Source of the DNA: CPC320 sp002336405
Lineage (GTDB): Bacteria > Pseudomonadota > Alphaproteobacteria > Rhodobacterales > Rhodobacteraceae
Direction: 5' to 3'
Length of the DNA: 64,000 nt
Assembly: GCA_949372595.1 (NCBI GenBank)
Contig: CASIAN010000009.1
Span: 1 to 64,000, forward strand
Within the stretch, counting starts at the first letter, position 1; each line of letters opens with the position of its first letter. The notes under the pieces were generated by a model. It ran no database searches. It was not told the DNA's origin and saw nothing but the letters and a program-made list of their open reading frames with translations. A program made the translations under genes and the position numbers. This document shows positions 17,383 to 25,157 of this stretch, in pieces.

Positions 17383-18240
17383 TCAGACAACTTGCTGTCG
17401 CAACTGTTGCAGATGCGCGCTTAGATCCCGGGCGCTGACGGTTGCCTGGGTGACCAATGTGTCGAAATGCTTGGTAAAGATCTGGATCCGGTCGCGGTCG
17501 CGAAAGGCCACATTTTGCGTGCCGACATACAGCACGCTGAGCAGCGGTCCGAAAATGGTCAGCGGTGCAGAATACAACATTCGGGAATCGAACAAATAGA
17601 TGCGGACCCGCGGGTAAAATTGATCGCATAACGCCACAAGATTATCGATCTGTGCGACCCGTAATTGGCGCGAAATCCCGCGGTAATAGCCTTCGGCGCG
17701 GGCAAAGCTGTCCAACTCATATACCGGCAGGGCAATTTCATAATCCGATGCCGATCGCCGCATCCATGTCAAACGGTCGTTTGAGGCGTTGATCGCCTGT
17801 TGGCTGGTGCGGCCCAGATGCGGGGTGTATTCCCATTCAAGCATCTCGGGGGTTTTGAACATGTCGGGCAGGGTCGCGGGCACATGACGGATTTTAAAGC
17901 CTTCGGCCTCTTTGTGCCAAGCAAAAATCTGTTCGTCTATCAAGGCGCGCGCCGCGGTGGTCAGGCTTAACGCATCTGCCAAAAGGTCTGCGGCACTTTC
18001 AGGCCGGTCTGACAGCGATAGCAACCAGTCGGCTGAAACTCTGAGGGCCGCAGCACAGGCCCCGATCACTTGGGCGTTAGGCAGGCGTGCGGCCGTGCCC
18101 GACAGCAATTGCGACACGGTTGAGCGGTTAATACGCGTGGCGCGGGCCAAGTCTGATTGGGTCATCCCCGCATTTTGCAGGGCTTGTCCCAAACGGTTTC
18201 GAAATTGTTCGGCGCGCAGTCGTTTGTCGATTATATGCAT
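17383..18240 (-). CDS. XRE-type helix-turn-helix regulator with a ligand-binding-like C-terminal domain
   Basis: The 285-residue protein starts with an XRE/Cro helix-turn-helix (about residues 10-65; MTQSDLARATRINRSTVSQLLSG). The remaining about 200 residues are an uncharacterised globular region with no motif I recognise (for example YRGISRQLRVAQIDNLV and FDSRMLYSAP), likely an effector domain. It is convergent with the dehydrogenase operon, and its own start codon lies inside an inverted repeat, suggesting autoregulation. By position it is the best candidate regulator of the sulfonate genes, but that is an inference. Confidence 0.8.
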   Translation of the reverse strand: MHIIDKRLRAEQFRNRLGQALQNAGMTQSDLARATRINRSTVSQLLSGTAARLPNAQVIGACAAALRVSADWLLSLSDRPESAADLLADALSLTTAARALIDEQIFAWHKEAEGFKIRHVPATLPDMFKTPEMLEWEYTPHLGRTSQQAINASNDRLTWMRRSASDYEIALPVYELDSFARAEGYYRGISRQLRVAQIDNLVALCDQFYPRVRIYLFDSRMLYSAPLTIFGPLLSVLYVGTQNVAFRDRDRIQIFTKHFDTLVTQATVSARDLSAHLQQLRQQVV

Positions 18241-18266
18241 ATGTTGGTGATTAAAATAAACATATG
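18238..18266. promoter_or_regulatory. Inverted repeat over the XRE regulator start
   Basis: CATATGTT (18238-18245) and AACATATG (18259-18266) are perfect 8-base arms 13 bases apart, covering the start codon of the minus-strand XRE gene and its ribosome binding region. It is a plausible autoregulatory operator. Confidence 0.45.
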
Positions 18267-18346
18267 TCTTAAATGCTAATTATTTGCTGAATTGTCAACA
18301 ACGGCTGTGGGACGCTAACTAACTGGAGTTGGTTTTAGAGGGTCTG

Positions 18347-18598
18347 ATGGATAGTTTTGCAAGAACATGGGTGAAAGCGGTGCTTTGGGCGGCGCTTGGG
18401 CTGCTCACAATGAGCCTTGTCGGTATATTTTTCACCGGATCACTGGCCGTCGGTGGGATGATGGCAGTGAGTAACACGTTAATTGGGCTGAGCTGTTATG
18501 TGATCTATGAACGGGTCTGGTCGGGCATCAGTTGGGGGCGTCAGGATCGCAACGCCAAGATTGCGCATGATACTTGCGGTGGCGATAGGGCGGCGTAA
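18347..18598 (+). CDS. DUF2061 small membrane protein
   Basis: The 83-residue product has two membrane helices separated by a short loop and the ERVWSGISWGR ending typical of DUF2061 proteins; the function of the family is unknown. The ATG at 18347 follows AGAGGG. The frame is open upstream to a TTG at 18329, but that start lacks a ribosome binding site. The gene is divergent from the XRE regulator. Confidence 0.75.
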   Translation: MDSFARTWVKAVLWAALGLLTMSLVGIFFTGSLAVGGMMAVSNTLIGLSCYVIYERVWSGISWGRQDRNAKIAHDTCGGDRAA

Positions 18599-18756
18599 CT
18601 GCCCCGTTGTGGCAATTTGTGGGGTGGGTTTGTCTGTCCCGTATTTGAGGCGCTTTCAGGTCAAATTTGAGCTGGTTTTGACCGGTTGTGATCCGCATCA
18701 CTTGCCGTCCTGTGGTGACGCACAGGCCGAGGGTTTGCAAGTGACATAATACCCCT

Positions 18757-20263
18757 ATGGTTGAAATATTTTTTAATGTGTATGACCAATCAAATGGCCT
18801 CTGCGTAGGCCCAATATTGACCGGTCAGTTGGGGAAGGGTGCCGCCAACAACTGTCAGTCTGTTTGGACTTGGCTGGCTGTTAACCCATTTTTTCACCGT
18901 CGGGATCAGTCATATCAAGACTTCAAGCAAGAGGTGGCTGACGCCGCGTCTTGGGGTGTTTTGATCAAGATATATTCTGGGTAATGGTCTGAGCGGTATT
19001 TCGAAGTGGTTGTGGCGGTGTCGGGCTTTGCTGACAACTTTTATGGCGACCACTTGTGGTCTTGGCACGCGTTCGTCACATCGCTGCGACTGGCATTTGT
19101 ATATCTTGTCGCTGCTGTTACTTTGGTGCGGGTTCAATCAGGGGCATATAGGTGCGACCTCGTTTCTGCCCCTTGTTTCGTTACCATAGGATTGGGCGGT
19201 GGCTATCGCGGGTGTCTCGTTTGTAATTGTGTTGGTAATGGGGGTGTATGGGTTTCTCACCACACCCGCGCGACGGTCAGTGCGGATGTTTGGGCCGTGG
19301 GCGACGCTGTGGCGTGTATTGGTGGGCTCTTTGTATGGTTCTCTATTCGCTGTGTTACTAATAACTGCGCTTATTTTGCGTTAAAAAATGGCGGTAGAAA
19401 CAATTGTGAGCCTCCAAATTTTTCAGGTAATAACGTTGTCTTTATCCATTCTTTCTTATGTGGGTTTTGGCTTTATGGGTATTAATGGTGATTGCGCAAC
19501 CGCTGGCAGTTTTTTGCTTTCTGGTTTACTTTTTCTTTGATACCTCTTGGACCTATAACAGTTGGGTCTGGTCTTGCAGCGGCTTCAAAAGGTTTGAGTG
19601 CAATCACTCTTCACACCGGATAGCTGTTTTCCATACTTGTGCCGGTTATTACTTTCGGTGTTGATGTTTGCCAGTTGTGGTCACGCGGGGTTTCTGTGCC
19701 GAGTGGCGGATTACCAGCTCCGAATACGGGTGATTTAAGCGAAAAATCTGGTGGATTTTCTGTTTGGGTTTTGCTGTCTGACGCCGCCGATTTCTGTGTC
19801 GATCGCAGTGTTAGAACTTTGGCAGGCGCTCGGTTTTTCGCTTGATTTCGACTGGTGGAGCTATTGGGCAGATATTGTTCACTGCGGCTTGGGGCGGGGC
19901 GGTGTGCTTCTAGTGATGGCCTTTAGCACGCTGTTGCCCACGGTGATTCATTGTGCATTTGGTATCGCGGGCGTCTTGCTGTCACATAATTTTCTTTGGC
20001 GGTAGGCAACAGCGATATTGTACGCGGCGCAAAACCTCAGACACCCCGAGTTGCGCGTTGCGCAGCAAAACCAATAGGTGCGCCTGATTTGGCGTGGCTG
20101 ATTGATTGTGGCCGTCGTTAAGCTTGGGGTGTTTGCCGCAAGTTCTTTGGGATTGGTCTGGCTGGCGGTGCAGTTCGTGGATCTTATACTAAGGCTGGCA
20201 AACTATGTGTCTGCGTTCGCCCAATTCCAGGTTGGCGGATCTGACACTCCCTCTGTTGAATAA
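18757..20263 (+). pseudogene. Decayed large multipass membrane protein
   Basis: No single frame is open, but strongly hydrophobic protein-like segments follow one another in shifting frames: SERYFEVVVAVSGF and SLRLAFVYLVAAVTLV after an in-frame stop at 18982-18984, then GVSFVIVLVMGVYGFL and GSLFAVLLITALIL in another frame, IPLGPITVGSGLAAASKGLS further on, LLVMAFSTLLPTVIHCAFG, and finally VKLGVFAASSLGLVWLAVQF ending at a TAA at 20261-20263. This is the pattern of an integral membrane protein gene of about 450 codons that has collected several frameshifts and stops. The part before 18985 is less certain. I cannot name the family. Confidence 0.6.
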
Positions 20264-20379
20264 AATTTTTCTTGATATACACTTATCTACATGAGGTCGT
20301 TTAAGTGTTGAGGCGCAGGGTTGACTTCATCTGCGGCAGATGACGGGCAATTGGGGCAATGTCCCTTATGGAGAGTGCG

Positions 20380-20796
20380 ATGCGCTTTAAAACGCTGATG
20401 GTAATCGTGATACTGGTGGCCGTGAGCGGCTGCTTTAAGTTCAGTTATACCGGTACGCCCAAACCGGTGAATCCCCAGCAATCCGACAGTGAGATAAAGA
20501 AATCCCTGTTGAAAACGCTGGTGTCCATTCTGCCGGAAGACATCGCAGAAGCCCCCAATCCCAAGAAAATATCCCAGCATCCCTATACCCGCCTGATGGC
20601 CGAGCCGGCCTGCGAGCGGATTGTCTCGATCCCCTTTGCCTCGCCCTATGGGTACCGCACAACGCTGGTCGGGATCAAAAATCGGGCGATTAGCGTCAGT
20701 GCGAACGCACTGGCTGTGACCAACTGGAGCGAAAGCCCGGGCAGCACCTTTGCGGTGGGACATTTCTTTGCCTGTGCAAATAAGAAATATCTTTGA
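20380..20796 (+). CDS. Putative lipoprotein
   Basis: The 138-residue product has a lipoprotein signal (hydrophobic core VIVILVAVSGC, cleavage before the Cys at about residue 17). The mature part is hydrophilic, with a middle helix (EIKKSLLKTLVSILPEDIAEA) and a C-terminal half with a conserved-looking CERIVSIPFASPYGYRT stretch. No family is recognised. The ATG at 20380 is chosen because GGAGAG lies just before it; an ATG at 20368 is also in frame. The gene lies 74 bases before the next transporter gene. Confidence 0.65.
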   Translation: MRFKTLMVIVILVAVSGCFKFSYTGTPKPVNPQQSDSEIKKSLLKTLVSILPEDIAEAPNPKKISQHPYTRLMAEPACERIVSIPFASPYGYRTTLVGIKNRAISVSANALAVTNWSESPGSTFAVGHFFACANKKYL

Positions 20797-20870
20797 ATAC
20801 GCGCAGGTAAGCGTGCCGCGGGCGAACGCCGACGTCTTGCAGTGGGCAAATCCGTGAGGCATTAAGCGGT

Positions 20871-21773
20871 ATGGAGCTTTGGATTGTCGTCACAATTGCC
20901 GCTGCGTTTTTTCAGACGGTACGGTTTATGTTGCAAAAATTGCTCAGCGCCTCGGCGCTGTCATCAGCGGGGGCAACCTTTGCGCGTTTTTTATATTCTG
21001 CGCCGCTGGTTGTGGTTTTTCTGGCGCTGTATTGCGTGGCCACTGACAGTTTGTTGCCAGCCACCACGCTGCGGTACTGGCTTTTTGCGCTGTCGGGTGG
21101 GCTGAGCCAGATATTGGCGACCTTATGCGTGGTGATGTTGTTTCAAAGCCGCAATTTCGCTGTGGGTATCACCTTTAAAAAAACCGAAGTGATCCAGACC
21201 GCACTGGTTGGGTGGGTGCTTTTGGGCGAATCCATCAGTTCTTTGGGGGTTGGTGTGATTGTGATTGGCCTGATCGGGGTTTTAATGCTGTCCGAGACAC
21301 CGGGGCTTGGCGGGGATTGGTGGCGGCGAATTTGCAACCGTGCGTCGGGCTTGGGCGTGTTGTCAGGATTCTTATTCGCGATTTCAGGGGTTTGTTATCG
21401 TGGCGCCACGTTGGAACTGGCCAGCGAAGATCCGCTGTTGCGCGCGGGGATGACGCTGGCCTGCGTGACTTCTGCGCAGTTGATTGCAATGGCACTTTGG
21501 CTGCGGCTGTTTGAGCCGGGTCAGATATCGGCGGTTTGGGGCGCGCGGCGCACCGCGGCCTGGATTGGGCTGACCTCGATGGCGGGTTCATTTTGCTGGT
21601 TTACGGCCTTTACGCTGCAGACTGTGGCCTATGTGAATGCGCTGGGTCAAATTGAGCTGGTATTCAGCCTGTTGGCGACGGTGTTTTTCTTTAAAGAGCC
21701 GATCACCCGACGCGAATTATACGGCTTGGGGGTCTTATCGGTCAGTATTCTAGGGTTAATTATGGTGATCTGA
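20871..21773 (+). CDS. EamA/DMT family membrane transporter
   Basis: The 300-residue inner-membrane protein has ten hydrophobic segments in two EamA repeats, with GITFKKTEVIQTALVGWVLLGE at the first repeat junction and FFFKEPITRRELYGLGVL near the end. DMT transporters move small organic solutes, usually by exchange or export. It is convergent with the NUDIX gene, the two stop codons being only a few bases apart. Substrate unknown. Confidence 0.85.
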   Translation: MELWIVVTIAAAFFQTVRFMLQKLLSASALSSAGATFARFLYSAPLVVVFLALYCVATDSLLPATTLRYWLFALSGGLSQILATLCVVMLFQSRNFAVGITFKKTEVIQTALVGWVLLGESISSLGVGVIVIGLIGVLMLSETPGLGGDWWRRICNRASGLGVLSGFLFAISGVCYRGATLELASEDPLLRAGMTLACVTSAQLIAMALWLRLFEPGQISAVWGARRTAAWIGLTSMAGSFCWFTAFTLQTVAYVNALGQIELVFSLLATVFFFKEPITRRELYGLGVLSVSILGLIMVI

Positions 21774-21776
21774 TAC

Positions 21777-22472
21777 TTAATCGGGCAGCCGATAACCTCG
21801 CAACCGCAGCATTTCGCTGGACTCGTCGTCATTTTTAAAAAATGGCACCGAAGCCGGAGCGTCAGTCTGTGTCAGGCGACCGGATATTTCAGCCAGAACG
21901 ACTTCGGTGATGAACGGCAGATCAAAGTCCCGGGTTTTATCCAGTGGCACCCATTGCAAATGTGACAGCTCGTCTGAGGCGGCAGAAAAATCATCGATGT
22001 CGCCAGCAAGGTGGCTGGCGTCGATGGCAAAAAAACGCGCGTCAAAGCGGCGTGGCCGTCCCGGAGGGGTGATGGCGCGGAACACAAATTGTAGGTTCTC
22101 GGCTGACGGCACATACCCTGCGGCGGCAAAGTCGCACCATGCCGCGGGTGGTGTGTCTGGCCAAGGGGCTTTGCGCCCCAATATCAGGCCGGTTTCTTCC
22201 CACAACTCGCGTATTGCGGCCACGCACAGCGGTGCGGTTATATCGCTGGCGCAGTCTTCGACCAATCGCGCGTTGCATGGTGCGGGGATTTGTTCTGCGA
22301 GGGTGATATTTGCGTCTGCGGCATCAACGGCACCGCCGGGAAAGACAAACTTATTGGGCATAAAGGCAGCTTTTGCGCCACGCTGTCCCATAAGAACACT
22401 GGGGTTTTCCAACCGATTTCTCAGCAGAATAATGGTCGCGGCATTTCGAATTGCGGTCTTATCTGTCATCAT
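21777..22472 (-). CDS. NUDIX hydrolase, NUDT19-like
   Basis: The 231-residue enzyme has a split Nudix box: an early GGAVD and, some 40 residues later, AIRELWEETGLILG, which supplies the REL-x-EE-x-GL metal-binding core. The long insertion between the glycine and the REL-EE-G part is characteristic of the NUDT7/NUDT19-type CoA or acyl-CoA diphosphatases, which hydrolyse the pyrophosphate bond of CoA derivatives. The precise substrate is unproven. It is transcribed in the same direction as the DUF983 gene, with only 34 bases between them, so an operon is likely. Confidence 0.85.
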   Translation of the reverse strand: MMTDKTAIRNAATIILLRNRLENPSVLMGQRGAKAAFMPNKFVFPGGAVDAADANITLAEQIPAPCNARLVEDCASDITAPLCVAAIRELWEETGLILGRKAPWPDTPPAAWCDFAAAGYVPSAENLQFVFRAITPPGRPRRFDARFFAIDASHLAGDIDDFSAASDELSHLQWVPLDKTRDFDLPFITEVVLAEISGRLTQTDAPASVPFFKNDDESSEMLRLRGYRLPD

Positions 22473-22506
22473 ATTTTTACACAGCCCACTGTGCGACCGT
22501 CGTTTT

Positions 22507-22878
22507 TCAGAACCCGTGCATGGAGCGAGCCCACTGAAAGCCGACGATGGCGCCCTTTAATCTGGGCAGAAGATAGAGGGATAGGGCGACACAGCCAACA
22601 GCAAAAACAGCGAATAAAACCAATGGTTCTGGGCGAAATGTGACAAAGGCGACATGCAGAAGCGGTGCCATCAGGTGGCCGACGATGAGAATCGTCAAAT
22701 AAGCGGGGCCGTCATCAGCCTTGTGGTGATGAAACTCTTGTTGGCAGACAGTACAGGATTTACACACCTTTAGATAGTTTCTCAGTAATTGACCCTTACC
22801 GCAGTTGGGGCATTTGCGACGCCAACCTTTCCAAACGGCAGGCCATGTTGCTCTTTCCATTTTTTCCATCAAACTCAT
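22507..22878 (-). CDS. DUF983 family protein
   Basis: The 123-residue protein has an N-terminal zinc-ribbon-like part with two Cys-x-x-Cys pairs (CPNCGKG and CKSCTVC), then two membrane segments (TILIVGHLMAPLLHVAFVTF and VLFAVFAVGCVALSLYLL). This arrangement defines DUF983, found throughout the alphaproteobacteria; its function is not established, though genes of the family often sit near cytochrome oxidase assembly or NUDIX genes. It lies upstream of the NUDIX gene in the same transcript. Confidence 0.88.
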   Translation of the reverse strand: MSLMEKMERATWPAVWKGWRRKCPNCGKGQLLRNYLKVCKSCTVCQQEFHHHKADDGPAYLTILIVGHLMAPLLHVAFVTFRPEPLVLFAVFAVGCVALSLYLLPRLKGAIVGFQWARSMHGF

Positions 22879-23082
22879 TTTGCACCGCCAATGAGGGTAC
22901 CATCGATGAAAAGAGTTGAAATAAAAAGTCGCAATCGTTGCTTGCGGCGGGATGTCGCAAGAATAAATAACCGTCGGGCGACGGAAACTGGATCGTCTTA
23001 CGTATTATGTTTTGAAACGCGCCGACAGGGTGGGTTTTGGGGTTGGTTGATTAACCAAACATGATAAAAACAGGAGTTTCAT

Positions 23083-23568
23083 ATGACATACCGTATTTTC
23101 ACAGCGTCTCTTGGTGCAATTTGTACACTCGCGTTTGGGCAGGCTGCGTTTGCAGCCTCGCAAGGTAAAGTCTCTCAAACAATAGACCGTGCAGCGCTCT
23201 TTACTCAGCTTGATGTAGACGGCAACGGGGTACTGACCCAAGAAGAACTGGCCAAAGCTGGTCAACTGCGGTTTGCCAAGGCTGATAGCGATAAAGATGG
23301 CTTTCTATCTAAAGCCGAAGTGCGCAATCAGATGTTGCGGTCAATGCAAAAGCGAATCGCCGGTAAATCTGCAAAAATGGTCGAGCGCCGGGATATCGAT
23401 AAGGATGGCAAGCTCAGTTTGGAAGAGATGCAAGCGACGTCGGGCAAGCGCGGCACTAAAATCTTCGCCCGTTTGGATAAGAATGACGATGGTGCGGTGT
23501 CAGCGGAAGAGTTTGAAAAAATGCGCCGCCCAGGCGGAAAGATCCACAGTGGCGGATCATTGAACTGA
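23083..23568 (+). CDS. Exported EF-hand calcium-binding protein
   Basis: The 161-residue protein has a signal peptide (about residues 1-25, ending AAFAAS) and four EF-hand-like loops: DVDGNGVLTQEEL, DSDKDGFLSKAEV, DIDKDGKLSLEEM and DKNDDGAVSAEEF. All keep the Asp/Asn ligands at loop positions 1, 3 and 5 and the Glu at 12, so calcium binding in the periplasm is expected. A good ribosome binding site (CAGGAG) precedes the ATG. It is followed at once by a hairpin and then an ECF sigma factor operon. The EF-hand gene may be a target of that sigma system (inference). Confidence 0.88.
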   Translation: MTYRIFTASLGAICTLAFGQAAFAASQGKVSQTIDRAALFTQLDVDGNGVLTQEELAKAGQLRFAKADSDKDGFLSKAEVRNQMLRSMQKRIAGKSAKMVERRDIDKDGKLSLEEMQATSGKRGTKIFARLDKNDDGAVSAEEFEKMRRPGGKIHSGGSLN

Positions 23569-23586
23569 TTATGCGTCACAACAAGT

Positions 23587-23613
23587 ACAGCCGGAGTGTG
23601 TGACCCCGGCTGT
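23587..23613 (+). terminator. Hairpin between the EF-hand gene and the sigma factor gene
   Basis: ACAGCCGG (23587-23594) and CCGGCTGT (23606-23613) form a perfect 8-bp stem with an 11-base loop, 18 bases after the EF-hand stop codon. It probably separates this transcript from the downstream operon. Confidence 0.6.
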
Positions 23614-23651
23614 TGCCCGATGTGGAAAAGTTGCCTATTGGCCTTGGAACT

Positions 23652-24245
23652 ATGATGATGCCCTTGGATAGTCTGACAAACGCGAGCGATGAAGCGCTGC
23701 TGGTGCTGTTTGCCAACGGTGATCCCAAAGCAGCAGTGGTTTTGACCCATCGTTTGGGCCCGCGCGTTTTTGCGTATGGGTTCCGCTTGCTTGGCGATCG
23801 CACTGAGGCAGAGGACGTTGCGCAAGAAGCCATGTTGCGCCTGTGGAAGACGGCCCCGGATTGGCGGCCGGGAGAGGCGAAGATCACAACCTGGCTGTTT
23901 CGGGTCGTGAGCAATCTGTGTATTGATCGAAAAAGACGCTATCGCAACAGGCCTGTATCGCTGGAAGTTGGTGCTGATCCGCCTGACGGGGCCGACAGTG
24001 TCGACGAAACACTGCAACAAAAAGCGCGATCAGAAGCGCTCCAGGCGGCGCTATTGTATTTGCCAGACCGCCAACGACAGGCGGTTATTCTGCGTAATAT
24101 CGAGGATTTGGCCAACCCTGAAATTGCCAGTATTATGGGGATTAGTGTTGAGGCGGTCGAAAGTTTAACGGCCCGTGGAAAACGCGCTTTGAGCAAAATA
24201 TTGAACGATCAACGTGACGCATTGGGGTTTGAAAATGACCGATAA
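23652..24245 (+). CDS. ECF-type RNA polymerase sigma factor
   Basis: The product (about 197 residues) has sigma region 2 (FRLLGDRTEAEDVAQEAMLRLWK) and region 4 (LPDRQRQAVILRNIEDLANPEIASIMGISVEAVESLTARGKRAL) separated by a short linker, with no region 1 or 3, which is the ECF layout. The start is uncertain: ATGs at 23652, 23655 and 23658 and a TTG at 23613 are in frame, and none has a strong ribosome binding site. It overlaps the next gene by 11 bases and is followed by a CnrX-like gene, the arrangement of metal- or envelope-stress sigma systems. Confidence 0.88.
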   Translation: MMMPLDSLTNASDEALLVLFANGDPKAAVVLTHRLGPRVFAYGFRLLGDRTEAEDVAQEAMLRLWKTAPDWRPGEAKITTWLFRVVSNLCIDRKRRYRNRPVSLEVGADPPDGADSVDETLQQKARSEALQAALLYLPDRQRQAVILRNIEDLANPEIASIMGISVEAVESLTARGKRALSKILNDQRDALGFENDR

Positions 24246-24621
24246 AGACCAACTGGACGACGAACTAGAAAATTTTTTTGTCGTTGCGCGAAACACCCCA
24301 CCGAAACCGTCTTCTGCGCTGTCCGTCAGAATGTTGGAGGATGCTGAGATCGTGCGCACTGCTAGGGTAAATCCCAGCGCATTGCGGCGACCAGAACGGC
24401 GCAATGTCTTGTCAGAAATTTTATGGCTGATAGGCGGGCCACCTGCGGTTTTGGCATTGAGCGCCGCAGCCTTGGTAGGGATCTGGATCGGTATCAGCCC
24501 TCCGAACTATATGGCAGATCAGGTTCAAAGTTACGTTCAGGGAAGCGGATATAATGAAACAGACAGCTTTTGGGCGGTCGATTCACTCGGTGGGTTCACC
24601 GTGTTGACCGCAGGGGGATAA
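24235..24621 (+). CDS. Membrane-anchored small protein, probable anti-sigma factor
   Basis: The 128-residue product has an acidic cytoplasmic N-terminus (about residues 1-65; LDDELENFFVVARNTPP), one membrane helix (about 68-92; GGPPAVLALSAAALVGIWIGI) and a short periplasmic tail. It starts inside the sigma gene (ATG 24235) and is thus translationally coupled to it. Size, topology and position match the CnrY/RsaE-like group of small anti-sigma factors that hold an ECF sigma at the membrane. There is no zinc-binding His-x3-Cys-x2-Cys motif, so it is not of the ZAS type. The role is inferred from context. Confidence 0.65.
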   Translation: MTDKDQLDDELENFFVVARNTPPKPSSALSVRMLEDAEIVRTARVNPSALRRPERRNVLSEILWLIGGPPAVLALSAAALVGIWIGISPPNYMADQVQSYVQGSGYNETDSFWAVDSLGGFTVLTAGG

Positions 24622-24624
24622 ATC

Positions 24625-25146
24625 ATGACTGATATACCAGAAAAATCCGTGGGGATAAGGCTATGGATGCGGGTTGTTTTCTTTTTCTCACTGGCCATCA
24701 ATCTTTTGGTTGTGGGGGCGCTGGTTGGATTGATGATCGTCAATCCGTCGAGGCACGAACGACGCCTGCATTCGACGCGCAATCTGGTGCAACCCTTCAT
24801 CCGGGCGCTGGAAACCGATGACCGCGAGATATTTCGAAAGTCGATGGCGCGGGCTGTGCGACAACCGGGCTCAGAGCGTCGCCCGCGGTTGGTTGACAGA
24901 CAGGCCGCTGTGGCGCTGCTAACGGCAGACCCGTTTGTTCGATTGGATTTTGCGGATTACCTAACCGGGCAGTTTGAGAATATTAGGATAATACAAGGAT
25001 TAGGCAGGGAATTATTGCTTGATCGTATCGATGAGATGTCCGGTGAGGAACGGCTGGCTTATGCTGACCGTTTGGCGCGACAGATGCAACGTCGCGAACA
25101 ATTTGGGCATGTGACACCTTCCAAGCCAGAACGGTTAGACAACTAG
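24625..25146 (+). CDS. Periplasmic CnrX-like sensor (heavy-metal resistance/CpxP-like family)
   Basis: The 173-residue protein has one N-terminal membrane anchor (about residues 12-38) and a periplasmic all-helical domain with the length and charge pattern of the CnrX/'heavy-metal resistance' family (RNLVQPFIRALETDDREIF; ADRLARQMQRREQ). It starts three bases after the preceding gene. In CnrYXH systems the X protein senses metal and releases the sigma factor through the anti-sigma protein. The metal ligands of CnrX are not obvious here, so the true signal could be envelope stress or another stimulus. Confidence 0.7.
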   Translation: MTDIPEKSVGIRLWMRVVFFFSLAINLLVVGALVGLMIVNPSRHERRLHSTRNLVQPFIRALETDDREIFRKSMARAVRQPGSERRPRLVDRQAAVALLTADPFVRLDFADYLTGQFENIRIIQGLGRELLLDRIDEMSGEERLAYADRLARQMQRREQFGHVTPSKPERLDN

Positions 25147-25157
25147 AATTTCTGTGG

